Both the position numbers and the translations under genes were made by a program. From positions 781-39,980 of the forward strand of contig NZ_RZNY01000038.1 of NCBI RefSeq assembly GCF_003994475.1: 39,200 nucleotides of DNA. The letters run 5' to 3'. Position 1 is the stretch's first letter; each line of letters begins with the position of its first letter. The stretch comes from Paenibacillus anaericanus (GTDB taxonomy: Bacteria; Bacillota; Bacilli; Paenibacillales; Paenibacillaceae). Below are positions 25,195 to 35,142 of the stretch, in pieces. The notes under the pieces are model-generated. The model was not told where the DNA came from, ran no database searches, and was given only the letters and a program-made list of their open reading frames with translations.

Positions 25195-26751
25195 TTAATT
25201 TGCAAGGAAAGCATCGACTTGTGTTTGCATTTCCTGCTGAACTTTTTCTATGCCCGCAGCCTTGAGCTGTGCAATGAGATCAGTCAACCCTTTATCTATA
25301 TCATTAATAATTCCATACTCTAATGGAATACCATAACGTACCATCACATTACCGATGTTCGCTACTTCTGTCTTCACCTTCGAGTCGTCAAATACAAATG
25401 TTTCTAATGGGAAGTGGAATACTTTTGGTTCCCAACCATTAAAGATGTCATCTGCTTCTTTTGGATATGCAACATCTTGACGGTTCAGCTTTGAATTCCA
25501 GCCCCAGTTAGCGAAGCCCGTATAATTCCCTGGGCTTGTTCCTGCGGTGAATTTATCCTCGCCTTCTGGATTATAGTGAGTGCCAGCTATACCGTACATC
25601 GTCAAATCATGAATTTCCTTATCATTTTGTAAAAGATCAAGTAGCATTAGTGAACGCTCAGGATTTTTGGAAGTCGAGTGAATCGCCATCCCATTTTGCG
25701 TTGAGATTGCTGCAATTTTCTTACTATCTGGTGCAATATCAGCTATTGCAAATTCTAGATCTGGCGTATCACGTCTTGCCTCTGCCAGATTAAAGCCTAC
25801 AGTACCAAGACCATGGGCATACGAGGCAACCTTACCTACCTTCATATCTTGCCATATATCGTTTTTATTGGTGACAGCATTCTTGGACCATCCACCATTA
25901 TCAGCCAAATCCTTGTAGTAACCAAGTAGATCCTTAAATTCTGGCGTTTCATAAATATTGAACAACTTACCCGTTGCATCATCTAATTTGAATGCTGTAG
26001 GAAGACGTTTATCAATTAGACGAAAATTATTGTTTTCCTCAAGAAGTGTTTGATCAAGCTCGTGCCACTTCCAACCGTCAGCAGCCTTCGCTCCGAATGG
26101 AGTAATTCCTTTTTCATTCGCAGCAATCGTTTTCAAATAGTTTGCATAAGTTTCCTTACTATTAATTTCAGGAAGATTATACTTCGTACGTAAATCCTCA
26201 CGATAAAGCACAACTTTATTAATGACTTCTAGATTATTATTTGGCACCATATATAATTTATTGTTAATTTTTGCTTGATCCCAAGATACTTGAGGCATAT
26301 TTCCCCATGTCTGTGGTGCATATTTCTTTAACATGTCCTCATTAAGTTCCAAGAAGCCACCTTTAACAGCCTGGTCGGTGTAGAAAGCCCAATTTGATGT
26401 ATAAATCAAATCGAAATCTTCATCTGCCGCAAATATTAACGGATACTTCTGACCCCAATCAGACCAGTCGAGAAATTGTACTTCTACTGTTGCATTGATT
26501 TTCTCTTTCAGTTTCTTGTTTAATTCACTGAATACAAGATCCGAGTCAATTGGCTTTCCGCCGAGTAGAACCATTTTAAGCTTCACTTCTTGAGAGGTAT
26601 CCGACGATCCAGAATCACTCTTAGGCGTATTGGATGCACTGTTGTTAGTTGTGTTTTTATTACCACTATTGCCGCCGCATGCTGTTAGCACCATCGATAG
26701 AAGCAGTACAAGCATAAGCATGATTAAAGAAGATTTTTTCTTATGGTTCAT
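25195..26751 (-). CDS. ABC transporter sugar-binding lipoprotein (paralogue 1), 518 aa
   Basis: Signal peptide with lipobox LTAC, lipidated Cys25, then a Gly/Asn/Ser-rich linker and a large two-lobed binding protein. Members of this roughly 520-residue Paenibacillus-type group carry a C-terminal DUF3502-like region (family memory). GGGGGA precedes the ATG. It lies 39 bases after the second permease gene and 77 bases before the GH42 gene, so it should deliver galactan-derived oligosaccharides to those permeases. It is clearly paralogous to the protein at 32361 along its whole length (for example ISTQNGMAIH and DLTMYGI in both). Confidence 0.92.
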   Translation of the reverse strand: MNHKKKSSLIMLMLVLLLSMVLTACGGNSGNKNTTNNSASNTPKSDSGSSDTSQEVKLKMVLLGGKPIDSDLVFSELNKKLKEKINATVEVQFLDWSDWGQKYPLIFAADEDFDLIYTSNWAFYTDQAVKGGFLELNEDMLKKYAPQTWGNMPQVSWDQAKINNKLYMVPNNNLEVINKVVLYREDLRTKYNLPEINSKETYANYLKTIAANEKGITPFGAKAADGWKWHELDQTLLEENNNFRLIDKRLPTAFKLDDATGKLFNIYETPEFKDLLGYYKDLADNGGWSKNAVTNKNDIWQDMKVGKVASYAHGLGTVGFNLAEARRDTPDLEFAIADIAPDSKKIAAISTQNGMAIHSTSKNPERSLMLLDLLQNDKEIHDLTMYGIAGTHYNPEGEDKFTAGTSPGNYTGFANWGWNSKLNRQDVAYPKEADDIFNGWEPKVFHFPLETFVFDDSKVKTEVANIGNVMVRYGIPLEYGIINDIDKGLTDLIAQLKAAGIEKVQQEMQTQVDAFLAN

Positions 26752-26790
26752 GATTAATTTCCCCCTATAGAGTAAAATAATATATTTGTG

Positions 26791-27705
26791 TTACCCTTTA
26801 ACTGCACCTACTGTAAGACCTTGTACAAAGAAGCGTTGAATGAACGGATATACAAGTAAGATAGGTCCAATTGCAACGACTGTCATTGCCATCTTGAGAC
26901 TTTCTGTTGGAATTTGAAGATCCACCACAGCCCCTGAGGAGATCATCGCCTTCCGCATGCCGTCCATATTCCCCAACATTTTGTACAAATAATACTGTAA
27001 TGGCATAAGGTCTTGCTTGGTAATAAATAACATCGCGTTGTACCAATCATTCCAGTAGCCGAGTGCGATGAACAGACCGATCGTAGCTAAGGCAGGCTTA
27101 CATAATGGAAGGATTAGACGTAAGTAGATACGAAAATCTCCTGCACCATCAATCTTCGCTGATTCTGTAATTGCATCTGGAATACCCGCCATAAATGACT
27201 TCATTACAATGATATAGAAGACATTCATGAGTAACGGCAGTACCAGAATAAGTAATGTATCCTTTAGGTGCAAATAGTTTACAACCATGAGATACCAAGG
27301 CACTAGGCCGCCACTGAACAATGTGGTAAAGAAGAAGAAGAAGGAAAATTTGTTACGCCACTTAAAATCTCTTCTTGCTAATGCGTAGGCTGTCATTGAC
27401 GTAAGTAACAAGCCGACGAATGTTCCAACAGCTGTAACACTAATGGTTACCGCATATGCTTTCAACAGCTGCCCCGGAAACTCAAAGAGCAGTTTGTATG
27501 CTTCTAATGAAAACACAGCAGGGATAAGCTGATAACCTTGCTCAATAATGCTGCTTTCCTCTGTCAGCGATGACGAAAGCACGAGGATAAAAGGAACTAG
27601 ACAGAAGAGCGAGATAAGGGCTAAAAATAAATACCCAATAATTTGAAGAAGTCGTTTATCACTTCCCTCCGGCTTCGCTACCTTGCTCGTTAATTGTGCG
27701 CTCAT
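26791..27705 (-). CDS. ABC sugar permease, LplC/YtcP type, 304 aa
   Basis: Inner-membrane permease with about six helices and the EAA loop that contacts the ATPase (SAKIDGAGDFRIYLRLILPL). I use the ATG at 27705 (MSAQLTSKV) because AAAGGAGTGAT stands just upstream; the TTG nine codons earlier has no such signal. It pairs with the permease at 27745. No ATPase gene is present, so the pair must use a shared multiple-sugar ATPase (MsmX/UgpC type) encoded elsewhere, as is usual for this family. Confidence 0.92.
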   Translation of the reverse strand: MSAQLTSKVAKPEGSDKRLLQIIGYLFLALISLFCLVPFILVLSSSLTEESSIIEQGYQLIPAVFSLEAYKLLFEFPGQLLKAYAVTISVTAVGTFVGLLLTSMTAYALARRDFKWRNKFSFFFFFTTLFSGGLVPWYLMVVNYLHLKDTLLILVLPLLMNVFYIIVMKSFMAGIPDAITESAKIDGAGDFRIYLRLILPLCKPALATIGLFIALGYWNDWYNAMLFITKQDLMPLQYYLYKMLGNMDGMRKAMISSGAVVDLQIPTESLKMAMTVVAIGPILLVYPFIQRFFVQGLTVGAVKG

Positions 27706-27744
27706 GTAAATATCACTCCTTTGTAAATTCAATTAACTGTTGGT

Positions 27745-28665
27745 TTAGAATAATGCACGATCTTTGTCGTATTTACGCACAGCATAGTTAGCGAATAGAA
27801 TCGTAACAAATCCAAGCACGGATTGATAAAATCCTGCGGCAGATGACATCCCTATATCATTGGACGAAGTCAGCGCCCGGAATACAAATGTATCGATAAC
27901 ATCCGTGTTGGCAAATAACAGACCGTTATTTCCAACCATGTTGTAGAACATTCCGAAATCTCCACGGAATATATTTCCGATTGCGAGTAACACTAGAATG
28001 ATAATCGTCGGATATAAGTTAGGGAGTGTAATTTTGAAAATTCGTTGGAATACGTTAGCACCATCAATTTCGGCTGCTTCATACATTTCTGTATCAATCC
28101 CCGTAATTGCTGCCAGATACATAATTGAACCATAGCCGACTGCCTTCCAAGCTGAGACAATAACCAACAACACTGGCCAATATTCTGCTGTGTTGTAAAT
28201 ATCAATCTTGTCCATCCCGAAGGTTGTAAGCACAACGTTAATCATACCGAAATCATAGCTAAATAAGTTGTATGCAATCGCTCCCACAACAACCCACGAT
28301 ATGAAGTAAGGCAGGAACAACATCGTTTGAAAGATTTTACGGAACCATTTGTTCGCAACTTCGAACAACAAGATTGCTACTGCAATCTGAAGCACATTAT
28401 TCACAATGATAAAGGCAATGTTGTATAAAGCTGTATTGCGAGTTACCTGCCAAGCTTGACCTGATTCAAAAAAGAAACGGAAGTTATCCAGACCATTCCA
28501 TGGGCTACCAAAAATCCCACCGTCATATGTGTACTGTTTGAATGCAAGAACAACCCCTGTCATTGGAATATAAGCGAACACGATGAAGAATAGTACGGCC
28601 GGCAGCAGCATGAGCAATAAAGTTCGATATTTCACCAAATCGCTCCAAAAGCCACTTCGTTTCAT
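27745..28665 (-). CDS. ABC sugar permease, LplB/YtmP type, 306 aa
   Basis: First permease of the pair, with about six helices and the EAA motif YEAAEIDGANVFQRIFKITL. The start is placed at ATG 28665 (MKRSGFW...), preceded by GAGAGGGTG; ATG 28692 is possible but has a weaker site. It opens the second transcription unit of the galactan locus, after the terminator at 28788-28819. An AT-rich TATAAT-containing stretch near 28716-28722 probably holds its promoter. Confidence 0.92.
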   Translation of the reverse strand: MKRSGFWSDLVKYRTLLLMLLPAVLFFIVFAYIPMTGVVLAFKQYTYDGGIFGSPWNGLDNFRFFFESGQAWQVTRNTALYNIAFIIVNNVLQIAVAILLFEVANKWFRKIFQTMLFLPYFISWVVVGAIAYNLFSYDFGMINVVLTTFGMDKIDIYNTAEYWPVLLVIVSAWKAVGYGSIMYLAAITGIDTEMYEAAEIDGANVFQRIFKITLPNLYPTIIILVLLAIGNIFRGDFGMFYNMVGNNGLLFANTDVIDTFVFRALTSSNDIGMSSAAGFYQSVLGFVTILFANYAVRKYDKDRALF

Positions 28666-28787
28666 AGATGTCACCCTCTCAATGTAATTCATTATGATTA
28701 CCTATTAACTAATCTAATTATAAAATGATTGGTCATCCCCCAACATTCAGACAAGCAACTAAAGATTATACTCATTCTACGATTTAT

Positions 28788-28819
28788 AAAAAAACCGCCG
28801 AAGCCTAATCGCTCCGACG
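28788..28819 (-). terminator. Strong terminator after the response regulator
   Basis: On the minus strand CGTCGGAGC and GCTTCGGCG form a 9-bp stem (with G-U pairs) around a 6-base loop, followed by a run of seven T. It separates the sensor/regulator unit from the permease-enzyme unit. Confidence 0.85.
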
Positions 28820-28830
28820 TTTTCAAAAAC

Positions 28831-30411
28831 CTATATGTTATGTTTCTTCCTATATTCACCTGGGGACATACCGCTCGTTTGTTTGAATTGTCGGTTAAAG
28901 TAAATAATATTTTTATATCCGACTCTTTCAGCAATCTCATAAATTTTGAGTGATGGATTAATAAGCAACTCACACACTCTCTTCATCCTTAGATCAATGA
29001 GAGCGTCACTAAAGTTGATTCCTGTTTCTTCCTTAAAAAGATGTCCTAAATAATTGGGGGAGAAACCAAAATGGGCTGCCACTTCCTTGAGCGTCACCTT
29101 CAATTCAATTCTTTCCTTGATATAATTCAAGATATCATCAATAAGCTTACGGTTGATCTTGGATCTTTTTGCAAATAACATTTCTGATAGTTCAAAAAAT
29201 CGTCGTCTTAGCCAAGACAAGATATCATCTACCGTTTCAAACTGGAACAGGATTGCCGGTTGATGCGACTCCCATTCCAATAGCTCATACAAATTCTCAT
29301 CTAATTGCTGTAGATCAGCGTGCAATTTAGAGGTGATGCGAATGATTAGGTTATAGACCTCATCACTTCTCTGCAACAAATGATCATACCCGAAGATTTG
29401 CAGTAGGCAGTCATCAATGGCAACCAGATCATAAGATAAAATTGCTGTGAGCATAAGGTCAACCGTTACATCTATGTTTTTGGCGACTTTTGTCCCTGAT
29501 GGGTGCTTGTTCACATCACGGATCAGTCGATTTTTACCAACTAGCCATTTGGCTTCTAAGGCAACCTCAGCTTGATGATAAGATTCAGGCAATAGTTCCC
29601 ATTCCTCCGTAAACTTGCCGCAACCAATCGTTACTGTTAGCGGAAAGGAACTCGCCACTGCTAGAATCAATTCCTCAAATAGGATATTATTTTCCTCATC
29701 AGTACCTTTAGCCAAAATAATAAATCGATAATAGGAGTGGCTTGCAATAATCGTACCAAGTCCATTTTCTGCAATAAAGGCTGCAATGAACCTCATCATC
29801 TTCCCTGAAAATTGATGCCTCTCTTCTACTGACATGTTGGACATTTTCCAATCCACATCATCAATCTCAATGACCGCTACTGCAGCTCCATTATTAACAA
29901 GCGGTTTTATAAGCTGACACATATGCTTATCAATCTGTTCATATTCGCTTGCCCGTCCGCTCAGCCAGCGAAGCAGGAGCGCCTGACTAGCAAGAGATAG
30001 CATCTCACCTTCTGACTTGATTTTTTCTCTCTCTTGAATGACCTCATTACATAATTTACACAACACTAATACAAGTTCATCATCATCAACTGGCTTCAAT
30101 AAATAATCGGATGCATGAAGAGCAAGCGCCTCTTTTGCATAGCCAAAGTCCTCATGTCCGCTAATAAATACAATCTTAATCTGAGCATTAATCTCCTTCG
30201 CTTTTCGAGCAAATTCCATCCCCGTCATGATTGGCATACGAATATCAGATAACAGGAGGTCAACCTTATCATTTCGCAATATCTCGAGTGCTTCGAATCC
30301 GCTATTAGCTGTTCCAACGACTTCAAGAGGCAATCCGCTACCTACCACTCTACGTCGAAGCCATTCCAAGTCAATTCTCTCGTCATCGACGAGTAGTATC
30401 TTTATAGTCAT
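28831..30411 (-). CDS. Response regulator with AraC-type DNA-binding domain (YesN type), 526 aa
   Basis: An N-terminal receiver domain has phospho-acceptor Asp56 in LLLSDIRMPIMTG and conserved Lys106 in LLKPVDD. A middle helical region of about 280 residues follows, and a C-terminal AraC domain with two helix-turn-helices (LKEVAAHFGFSPNYLGHLFK and IYEIAERVGYKNIIYFNRQF). The ATG at 30411 is set by GGAGGAATC just upstream. The stop of the kinase gene lies 24 bases before it. It should activate the permease-hydrolase operon and possibly the galactanase gene. Confidence 0.93.
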   Translation of the reverse strand: MTIKILLVDDERIDLEWLRRRVVGSGLPLEVVGTANSGFEALEILRNDKVDLLLSDIRMPIMTGMEFARKAKEINAQIKIVFISGHEDFGYAKEALALHASDYLLKPVDDDELVLVLCKLCNEVIQEREKIKSEGEMLSLASQALLLRWLSGRASEYEQIDKHMCQLIKPLVNNGAAVAVIEIDDVDWKMSNMSVEERHQFSGKMMRFIAAFIAENGLGTIIASHSYYRFIILAKGTDEENNILFEELILAVASSFPLTVTIGCGKFTEEWELLPESYHQAEVALEAKWLVGKNRLIRDVNKHPSGTKVAKNIDVTVDLMLTAILSYDLVAIDDCLLQIFGYDHLLQRSDEVYNLIIRITSKLHADLQQLDENLYELLEWESHQPAILFQFETVDDILSWLRRRFFELSEMLFAKRSKINRKLIDDILNYIKERIELKVTLKEVAAHFGFSPNYLGHLFKEETGINFSDALIDLRMKRVCELLINPSLKIYEIAERVGYKNIIYFNRQFKQTSGMSPGEYRKKHNI

Positions 30412-30435
30412 GTAGATTCCTCCACCCATCCTTGT

Positions 30436-32163
30436 TTATCCTATCTCCATATCAGAAGATTGCTCTATTGGCAGTAATATCCTTACCGTTGTCCCAGCTC
30501 CAAACACACTACCGATTTCTATACCGTATTCTTGTCCATAACGGAGTTTAATTCGTTCATTTACGTTTTGCAGCCCATAACCGCCTTCCTGTCTAGTTCC
30601 AGAAAACATGGACTGAACAGTCTCTGGTCTCATGCCAACACCGTTGTCGATCACCTTGAGTTCAATCCGGTTGCCTAGTTTTCGCCCCGTAATATGAATT
30701 GCAATTGTATCGCCGAACCAAGCGTGCTTAAATACATTTTCAACAAATGGTTGTAGAATGAGCTTGATCACCGGAACGTCAAGTATTTCGGGGTCTACGT
30801 CCTTATTGAAGGTGAAGGCATCGACATACTTCACTTTTTGAATGTTCATATACATCTCCACCTGCTCCAGCTCTTTTCGAAGTGGAATCAGTACCTTCCC
30901 TTGATTAAGTGTAAGTCGATAAAATTTCGATAAACCCTTAACCATCTCTGTCACTTGCCGCGTCTCCCCCAAGTTAGCAAGACTACTTATTGTAGAAAGA
31001 GAATTATAGAGAAAGTGGGGGTTGATCTGTGCTTGCAGAGCATCAAGCTCAGCCTGATTACGTTTTATTCCTAATATATAAACATTACTAATCAATTCTT
31101 GAATATTGGCCGCCATTACATTAAACGCATCGGCAATTCGACTAAATTCATCATTGCCACTGAATCGAAGACGTTTCTCAAAACTACCATTTTCAAATGT
31201 ATGGACAAGAGAGATGATCTTTCTTATCTTGCGACCTGAAATTCTAGCCACGAGAAAGCCGACCAATACCATGACTAGGAAGCTGATTGTGCATACAGCT
31301 AAAATAATTCCTTGAAGACGTCTGGCGTCTTTTCGTAAATAATCATGAGGAACCCATGTTTCAATAATAAAATTACTTTCTGGTACTTCCTGCTTCAATG
31401 TGAGGTAATCATGTGAGGATACCACTTCTTGTTTTGCGCCACCTCGTTGGAATAAAATAGTGCCTGTAACTCCATCCACCAGTCGCATAGTGATACCATC
31501 CTCCTCTGGAAACGTCACGTAGTTTCCGAGTAGATCCGCAAATCCGACTGTAATGCGCAGTATACCGCTGACCTGATAATCATTAAACGATATCATACGC
31601 CGTATAAGAGAAATATTTCTTAACTCACTATCCGATTCTACCTGCATCCACCGATTATCGTTACCCTCCATTATCTTTCCTAGCCATTCACTGTCCTTAA
31701 TCTCTTCCGTAGCAAGAATATAATAATCGCTTTCCTCTAGTGGCTCCGATAACTCATTTCCTTCTATAATGTTCAAATCACTATTGTTTGTATATAAAAT
31801 GATTCGGATCGGATTGCCGAACAACTGTAATGGAGCCTGCATTTGGGGGATAACATCATCAATCATCGTTAAATAGATGTCATGTGGTCCCCCTTTTTTC
31901 TGCAAAGCCCGCTGAAAGACCGCATTACTGAATAACGTGTCAGAGATGCGCTGTATCTCATCCAGTTGATACTTTAAATTATTGCTTGTCTGCGCCATTC
32001 CCGTCCGAATATTTGTCTCCGCAATTTCTGTCCTTGATTTAGTCAGCATTATAAAAGAAACATAGCCGATGAAGACATCTGATACCAGAACAAGTAGCAA
32101 ATAAGAAATCATCATTTTATAGGTGTAAGGGATAATTTTCTTTTTTAGTATCACACGGTTCAT
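30436..32163 (-). CDS. Sensor histidine kinase (YesM/LytS type), 576 aa
   Basis: Membrane kinase with TM1 at about 15-40 and an extracellular sensing domain at about 45-280. TM2 follows at about 283-308, then HAMP. The His_kinase box QAQINPHFLYNSLSTI carries phospho-accepting His383, and the ATPase domain has N-box (LQPFVENVFKHA), G1 (DNGVGM) and G2 (GYGLQNVNERIKL). The ATG at 32163 is placed by AGGAGAT. It lies between a binding-protein gene and the response regulator. Such kinases often sense sugar through a partner binding protein, and the lipoprotein upstream is the obvious candidate. Confidence 0.93.
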   Translation of the reverse strand: MNRVILKKKIIPYTYKMMISYLLLVLVSDVFIGYVSFIMLTKSRTEIAETNIRTGMAQTSNNLKYQLDEIQRISDTLFSNAVFQRALQKKGGPHDIYLTMIDDVIPQMQAPLQLFGNPIRIILYTNNSDLNIIEGNELSEPLEESDYYILATEEIKDSEWLGKIMEGNDNRWMQVESDSELRNISLIRRMISFNDYQVSGILRITVGFADLLGNYVTFPEEDGITMRLVDGVTGTILFQRGGAKQEVVSSHDYLTLKQEVPESNFIIETWVPHDYLRKDARRLQGIILAVCTISFLVMVLVGFLVARISGRKIRKIISLVHTFENGSFEKRLRFSGNDEFSRIADAFNVMAANIQELISNVYILGIKRNQAELDALQAQINPHFLYNSLSTISSLANLGETRQVTEMVKGLSKFYRLTLNQGKVLIPLRKELEQVEMYMNIQKVKYVDAFTFNKDVDPEILDVPVIKLILQPFVENVFKHAWFGDTIAIHITGRKLGNRIELKVIDNGVGMRPETVQSMFSGTRQEGGYGLQNVNERIKLRYGQEYGIEIGSVFGAGTTVRILLPIEQSSDMEIG

Positions 32164-32360
32164 AATTATCTCCTGTTTTATCAAATGTGGAATTCATTTA
32201 TTATACCCTAAGTGCACAACGACCATGAGGCCGATCAGAATCGACCGGCCGGGCATAATCAAGGTTACAATACATCACTTATTGTAATATAATTTCGATC
32301 GGGTTGTTGCTCCTAAATGTTCTGGAATTCTCAGATTGGTGAGTGTATCATTATTGCTTG
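32164..32360. other. Intergenic gap between kinase and first binding protein
   Basis: About 200 bases containing a GC-rich imperfect dyad (GGCCGATC...GACCGGCC near 32232-32254). It may slow or partly stop transcription from the binding-protein gene into the kinase gene. No T-run was seen. Confidence 0.35.
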
Positions 32361-33926
32361 TTATTTGTTATTTGTAAGAAATGCATCGACTTGGCTTTGT
32401 AGTTCAGACTGTATTTTGTCCAGCCCAGCAACATTTAATTGATTAATTAATTCGTCCCTCCCCTTATCCAAATCTGGAATTAAACCATATTCTAATGGAA
32501 CGCCAAATCGTAACATCACGTTACCGATACTCGCTAGCTCATTTCTTACGTTTTTATCGTCGAACACGAATGATTCAAGAGGATAGTGATAAGTTTTATC
32601 ATTCCAGGTGCTTTCAATATCGCTTGCTTCCTTCGGATAGGAAGCTTCTGTGCGGTTGAGATCTGAGTTCCATCCCCAGTTAGAGAACCCTGTGTATTTA
32701 TCTCTACTTGGACCAGGATTATACTTATCATCTCCTAATGATAGGTAGTGTTTGCCCTCAATCCCGTACATCGTCAAATCATGAATCTGCTTATCATTCT
32801 GCAATAGGTCGATTACCATTAAGGAACGCTCGACTTGCTTAGACGTCGCATGGATTGCCATGCCGTTCTGGGTAGAAATTGCCGCCGTCTTTTTCTGGTT
32901 TGGAGTCAAATCAGCGATAGTCATTTCTACGTCTGGTAGATCACGACGAGCTTCAACAATTTGGAATCCTAATGTTCCGAGATTTCCTTTAAGTGATGCT
33001 GCTTTCTTCGCTTTCATATCTTGCCACACATCGTTTTTGCTGTTAACTACGTTTTTGGACCAAACACCGTTATCAGCTAAGTCTTTGTAGTAGACAAGTA
33101 ATTTTTCAAACTCAGGTGTGTCATAAACATTGAAGACTGTCCCCTTCGGATCATCAAGTTTGAAAGCGAACGGCATATTCGGGTCCACAAGTCTCCATTC
33201 ATTTTGCTGCTCAAGCAGTACATTATCTAACTCGTGCCACTTATATCCTCCCCCTGCTGCTGCTGCGAATCCGCTCATTCCTTTTTCGTTTCTTGCAATC
33301 GTCTTCGCATAGACAGCAAAAGTCTCTGGGCTATTAACCAACTCAAGGTTATACTTCTTTCTCAAGTCTTCACGTATCATTAGAACCTTGTCAGTAAATT
33401 CTTGGTTGTTGTTGGGAATCATATATAGCTTCCCTTTAATCTTAGCCTGATCCCATGATACCTTTGGTGTAGCTTTCCAAGTCATTGGTGTATAGGTTTG
33501 AAGCAGTTCGTCAGTGAGCTCATAGAACCCACCATTGGATGCCTGATTGTGATAGAATGCCCAGTTCGCAGTGAAAACTAAGTCAAAGTCATCATTCGCG
33601 GCAAACTTAAGCGGATACTTAGATGACCAATCCGACCAATCTAAAAATTCAGTTTCAATGGTTGTATTGATCTTTTCCTTTAAAAGCTTGTTCATTTCGC
33701 TAAAAATTTCATCGTAATCAGTAGGTTTGCTGCCGATTAATACCATCTTTAGCGTAGCCTCTTCCAAGGTATTATCACTAGTTGTTTTTTTCGCATCATT
33801 AGCAGGTGAATTGCTCTGCACTGCTTCACCATTACCTCCTGAATTTCCACCACATGCACTTATTAGCAGACTAACCATCAAAATAAGCACAAGCATTAAT
33901 ATACCTTTACGTTTATTTGTCTTCAT
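32361..33926 (-). CDS. Sugar-binding lipoprotein (paralogue 2), first gene of the sensor unit, 521 aa
   Basis: Lipobox ISAC with lipidated Cys25, a Gly/Asn-rich linker and the same large binding fold as the protein at 25195. The two share blocks such as EFLDWSDWSSKYPLKFAA / QFLDWSDWGQKYPLIFAA and ISTQNGMAIH. It is placed directly before a histidine kinase and response regulator rather than next to the permeases. It could therefore present ligand to the kinase, or serve the same permeases with a different specificity. The promoter region carries a cre-like site at 33971-33984. Confidence 0.92.
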   Translation of the reverse strand: MKTNKRKGILMLVLILMVSLLISACGGNSGGNGEAVQSNSPANDAKKTTSDNTLEEATLKMVLIGSKPTDYDEIFSEMNKLLKEKINTTIETEFLDWSDWSSKYPLKFAANDDFDLVFTANWAFYHNQASNGGFYELTDELLQTYTPMTWKATPKVSWDQAKIKGKLYMIPNNNQEFTDKVLMIREDLRKKYNLELVNSPETFAVYAKTIARNEKGMSGFAAAAGGGYKWHELDNVLLEQQNEWRLVDPNMPFAFKLDDPKGTVFNVYDTPEFEKLLVYYKDLADNGVWSKNVVNSKNDVWQDMKAKKAASLKGNLGTLGFQIVEARRDLPDVEMTIADLTPNQKKTAAISTQNGMAIHATSKQVERSLMVIDLLQNDKQIHDLTMYGIEGKHYLSLGDDKYNPGPSRDKYTGFSNWGWNSDLNRTEASYPKEASDIESTWNDKTYHYPLESFVFDDKNVRNELASIGNVMLRFGVPLEYGLIPDLDKGRDELINQLNVAGLDKIQSELQSQVDAFLTNNK

Positions 33927-33970
33927 TTACCTTGCCCCCAATTCAAATGTAATGGTATTTTCAGAGAATA

Positions 33971-33984
33971 TGTAACCGCTTTCC
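33971..33984 (-). promoter_or_regulatory. cre-like site upstream of the sensor unit
   Basis: TGTAACCGCTTTCC matches the Bacillus CcpA consensus TGWAANCGNTNWCA at all fixed positions but the last. It lies about 45 bases upstream of the binding-protein start, where CcpA would repress in the presence of glucose. Read on the minus strand it gives GGAAAGCGGTTACA, similar to the site before the galactanase gene. Confidence 0.55.
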
Positions 33985-34440
33985 AAAAGAAGTTTTAGTA
34001 AACCGTTGAATCATCTAGTTGTTACCAAATAGATGATTTGACTCTTTACTATCCCTTCTTAAGTCCATTTTAGATATACTTTATACGCGATGAAATTCAG
34101 CTAAACAACAAAAACCTATACCTATTCAACGATTTGTCGAATTACGCCTCAATATTTAGCTATGCAATCATCAATAATGTAAGAATTAGTATGTCCAATT
34201 AGATTTTATATTCCACAAAGTATGGCTTTTCCAAAAAATCTAAAATCAGCACTCTTTAGTTTTAATAAATATGATAATGAAGGAAATAAATCTCCTAAAC
34301 CAGACAAAAAATCTTTTTTCAGATAATCCCATTATACTAAGGGGTATTGTACTACTTGAAATTCATATGAGTTATAAGATTTTTTTTTCTACTCTTTATT
34401 GTAGCTGGCTTATATTTAGATTGATTAGGGAGGTAATTTA
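33985..34440. other. AT-rich intergenic region
   Basis: About 450 bases, very AT-rich, between the divergent binding-protein gene and a small broken gene. It presumably holds the promoter of the sensor unit at its left end. No gene, RNA or repeat could be supported. GGGAGGT at the right end belongs to the next reading frame. Confidence 0.4.
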
Positions 34441-34729
34441 ATGAAAAAAATACAAAAATATTCTTAAAGTAGGTCATATAATTTTTAATACTCAGAATAA
34501 AGAAGTTGAAGTTATTATTCAAGAATACGGAGCATCTAAAAAAACTGAAGATGGCATCATTAATTATGGGGTCGAGGGATATCAAATGATGAATGAAAAT
34601 GAGGAATATTGACTTTTTATAGTTAAGAGTTTAACTGATCCTGATAGTTACTTTGTCAAAGAAAGTCGATTTTCCTTTGATGAGCTTCAAAAACTTAAAC
34701 CCAAGGAACAAATACCTATCTTTTCATAG
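34441..34729 (+). pseudogene. Small hypothetical gene with a one-base insertion and an internal TGA
   Basis: GGGAGGT and an ATG are perfect, but an A7 run (34444-34450) shifts the frame within the first codons. Removing one A gives MKKYKNILKVGHIIFNTQNK and then EVEVIIQEYGASKKTEDGII, continuing to a TGA at 34610-34612 (after NENEEY). The same frame goes on with LFIVKSLTDPDSYFVKESRF to a TAG at 34727. The product would be about 95 residues of unknown family. Two lesions in otherwise clean coding sequence suggest recent decay; a sequencing error at the A-run is possible. Confidence 0.55.
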
Positions 34730-34740
34730 CCTTAGACTTA

Positions 34741-34990
34741 AGCCCCTATGCCAAGGAATTGAGAAGTCATTCACCCTGAGGTTCCAATGGGCACTGTAGA
34801 CAGGAAATTCTTCGTACTCTACTTGCTGCTCCACTTGAGAATATCGATACATTTACGGGTCTACATCGTCGTTTGGATATCGACCTTCACTTTTTGTTAT
34901 CAATGTGGTCTGCGGGTGGATCGTCAAGTTCCTTCTATCGCGGTCTTAATCCACATGCTGAGTTTACTAGCAGTGGACTAAATCATATAT
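34741..34990 (+). pseudogene. IS1182-type transposase, N-terminal remnant
   Basis: Two overlapping frames read LRTLLAAPLENIDTFTGLHR then RLDIDLHF, and FCYQCGLRVDRQVPSIAVL. Joined, they resemble the start of IS1182-like transposases (…RRL-x-x-DLxFRYQCGLRLDR-x-PSI-x-TLSRVF, from memory). Frameshifts and loss of the rest make it inactive. A C-terminal piece of a similar transposase lies at 38137 on the other strand. Confidence 0.5.
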
Positions 34991-35142
34991 CTCTGTGATT
35001 CGTATTGATATCTATTGTTCCCAAAAATACCACGACTACTTAAAGTGTAGCTGGCTTGATCGGCTCATACATTTTTATTAATTTCCAAAAGTAGATTATG
35101 GAAATTAAGTGCAAAAGTATTAGTTTTCGTTGCAAAGCATAA

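Noticed and set aside
34395..35060. TGTAGCTGGCTT occurring at about 34399 and 35046 as an attachment repeat
   Set aside because: Only 12 bases match and nothing at either site suggests integration. It may be chance or a trace of the IS remnant.
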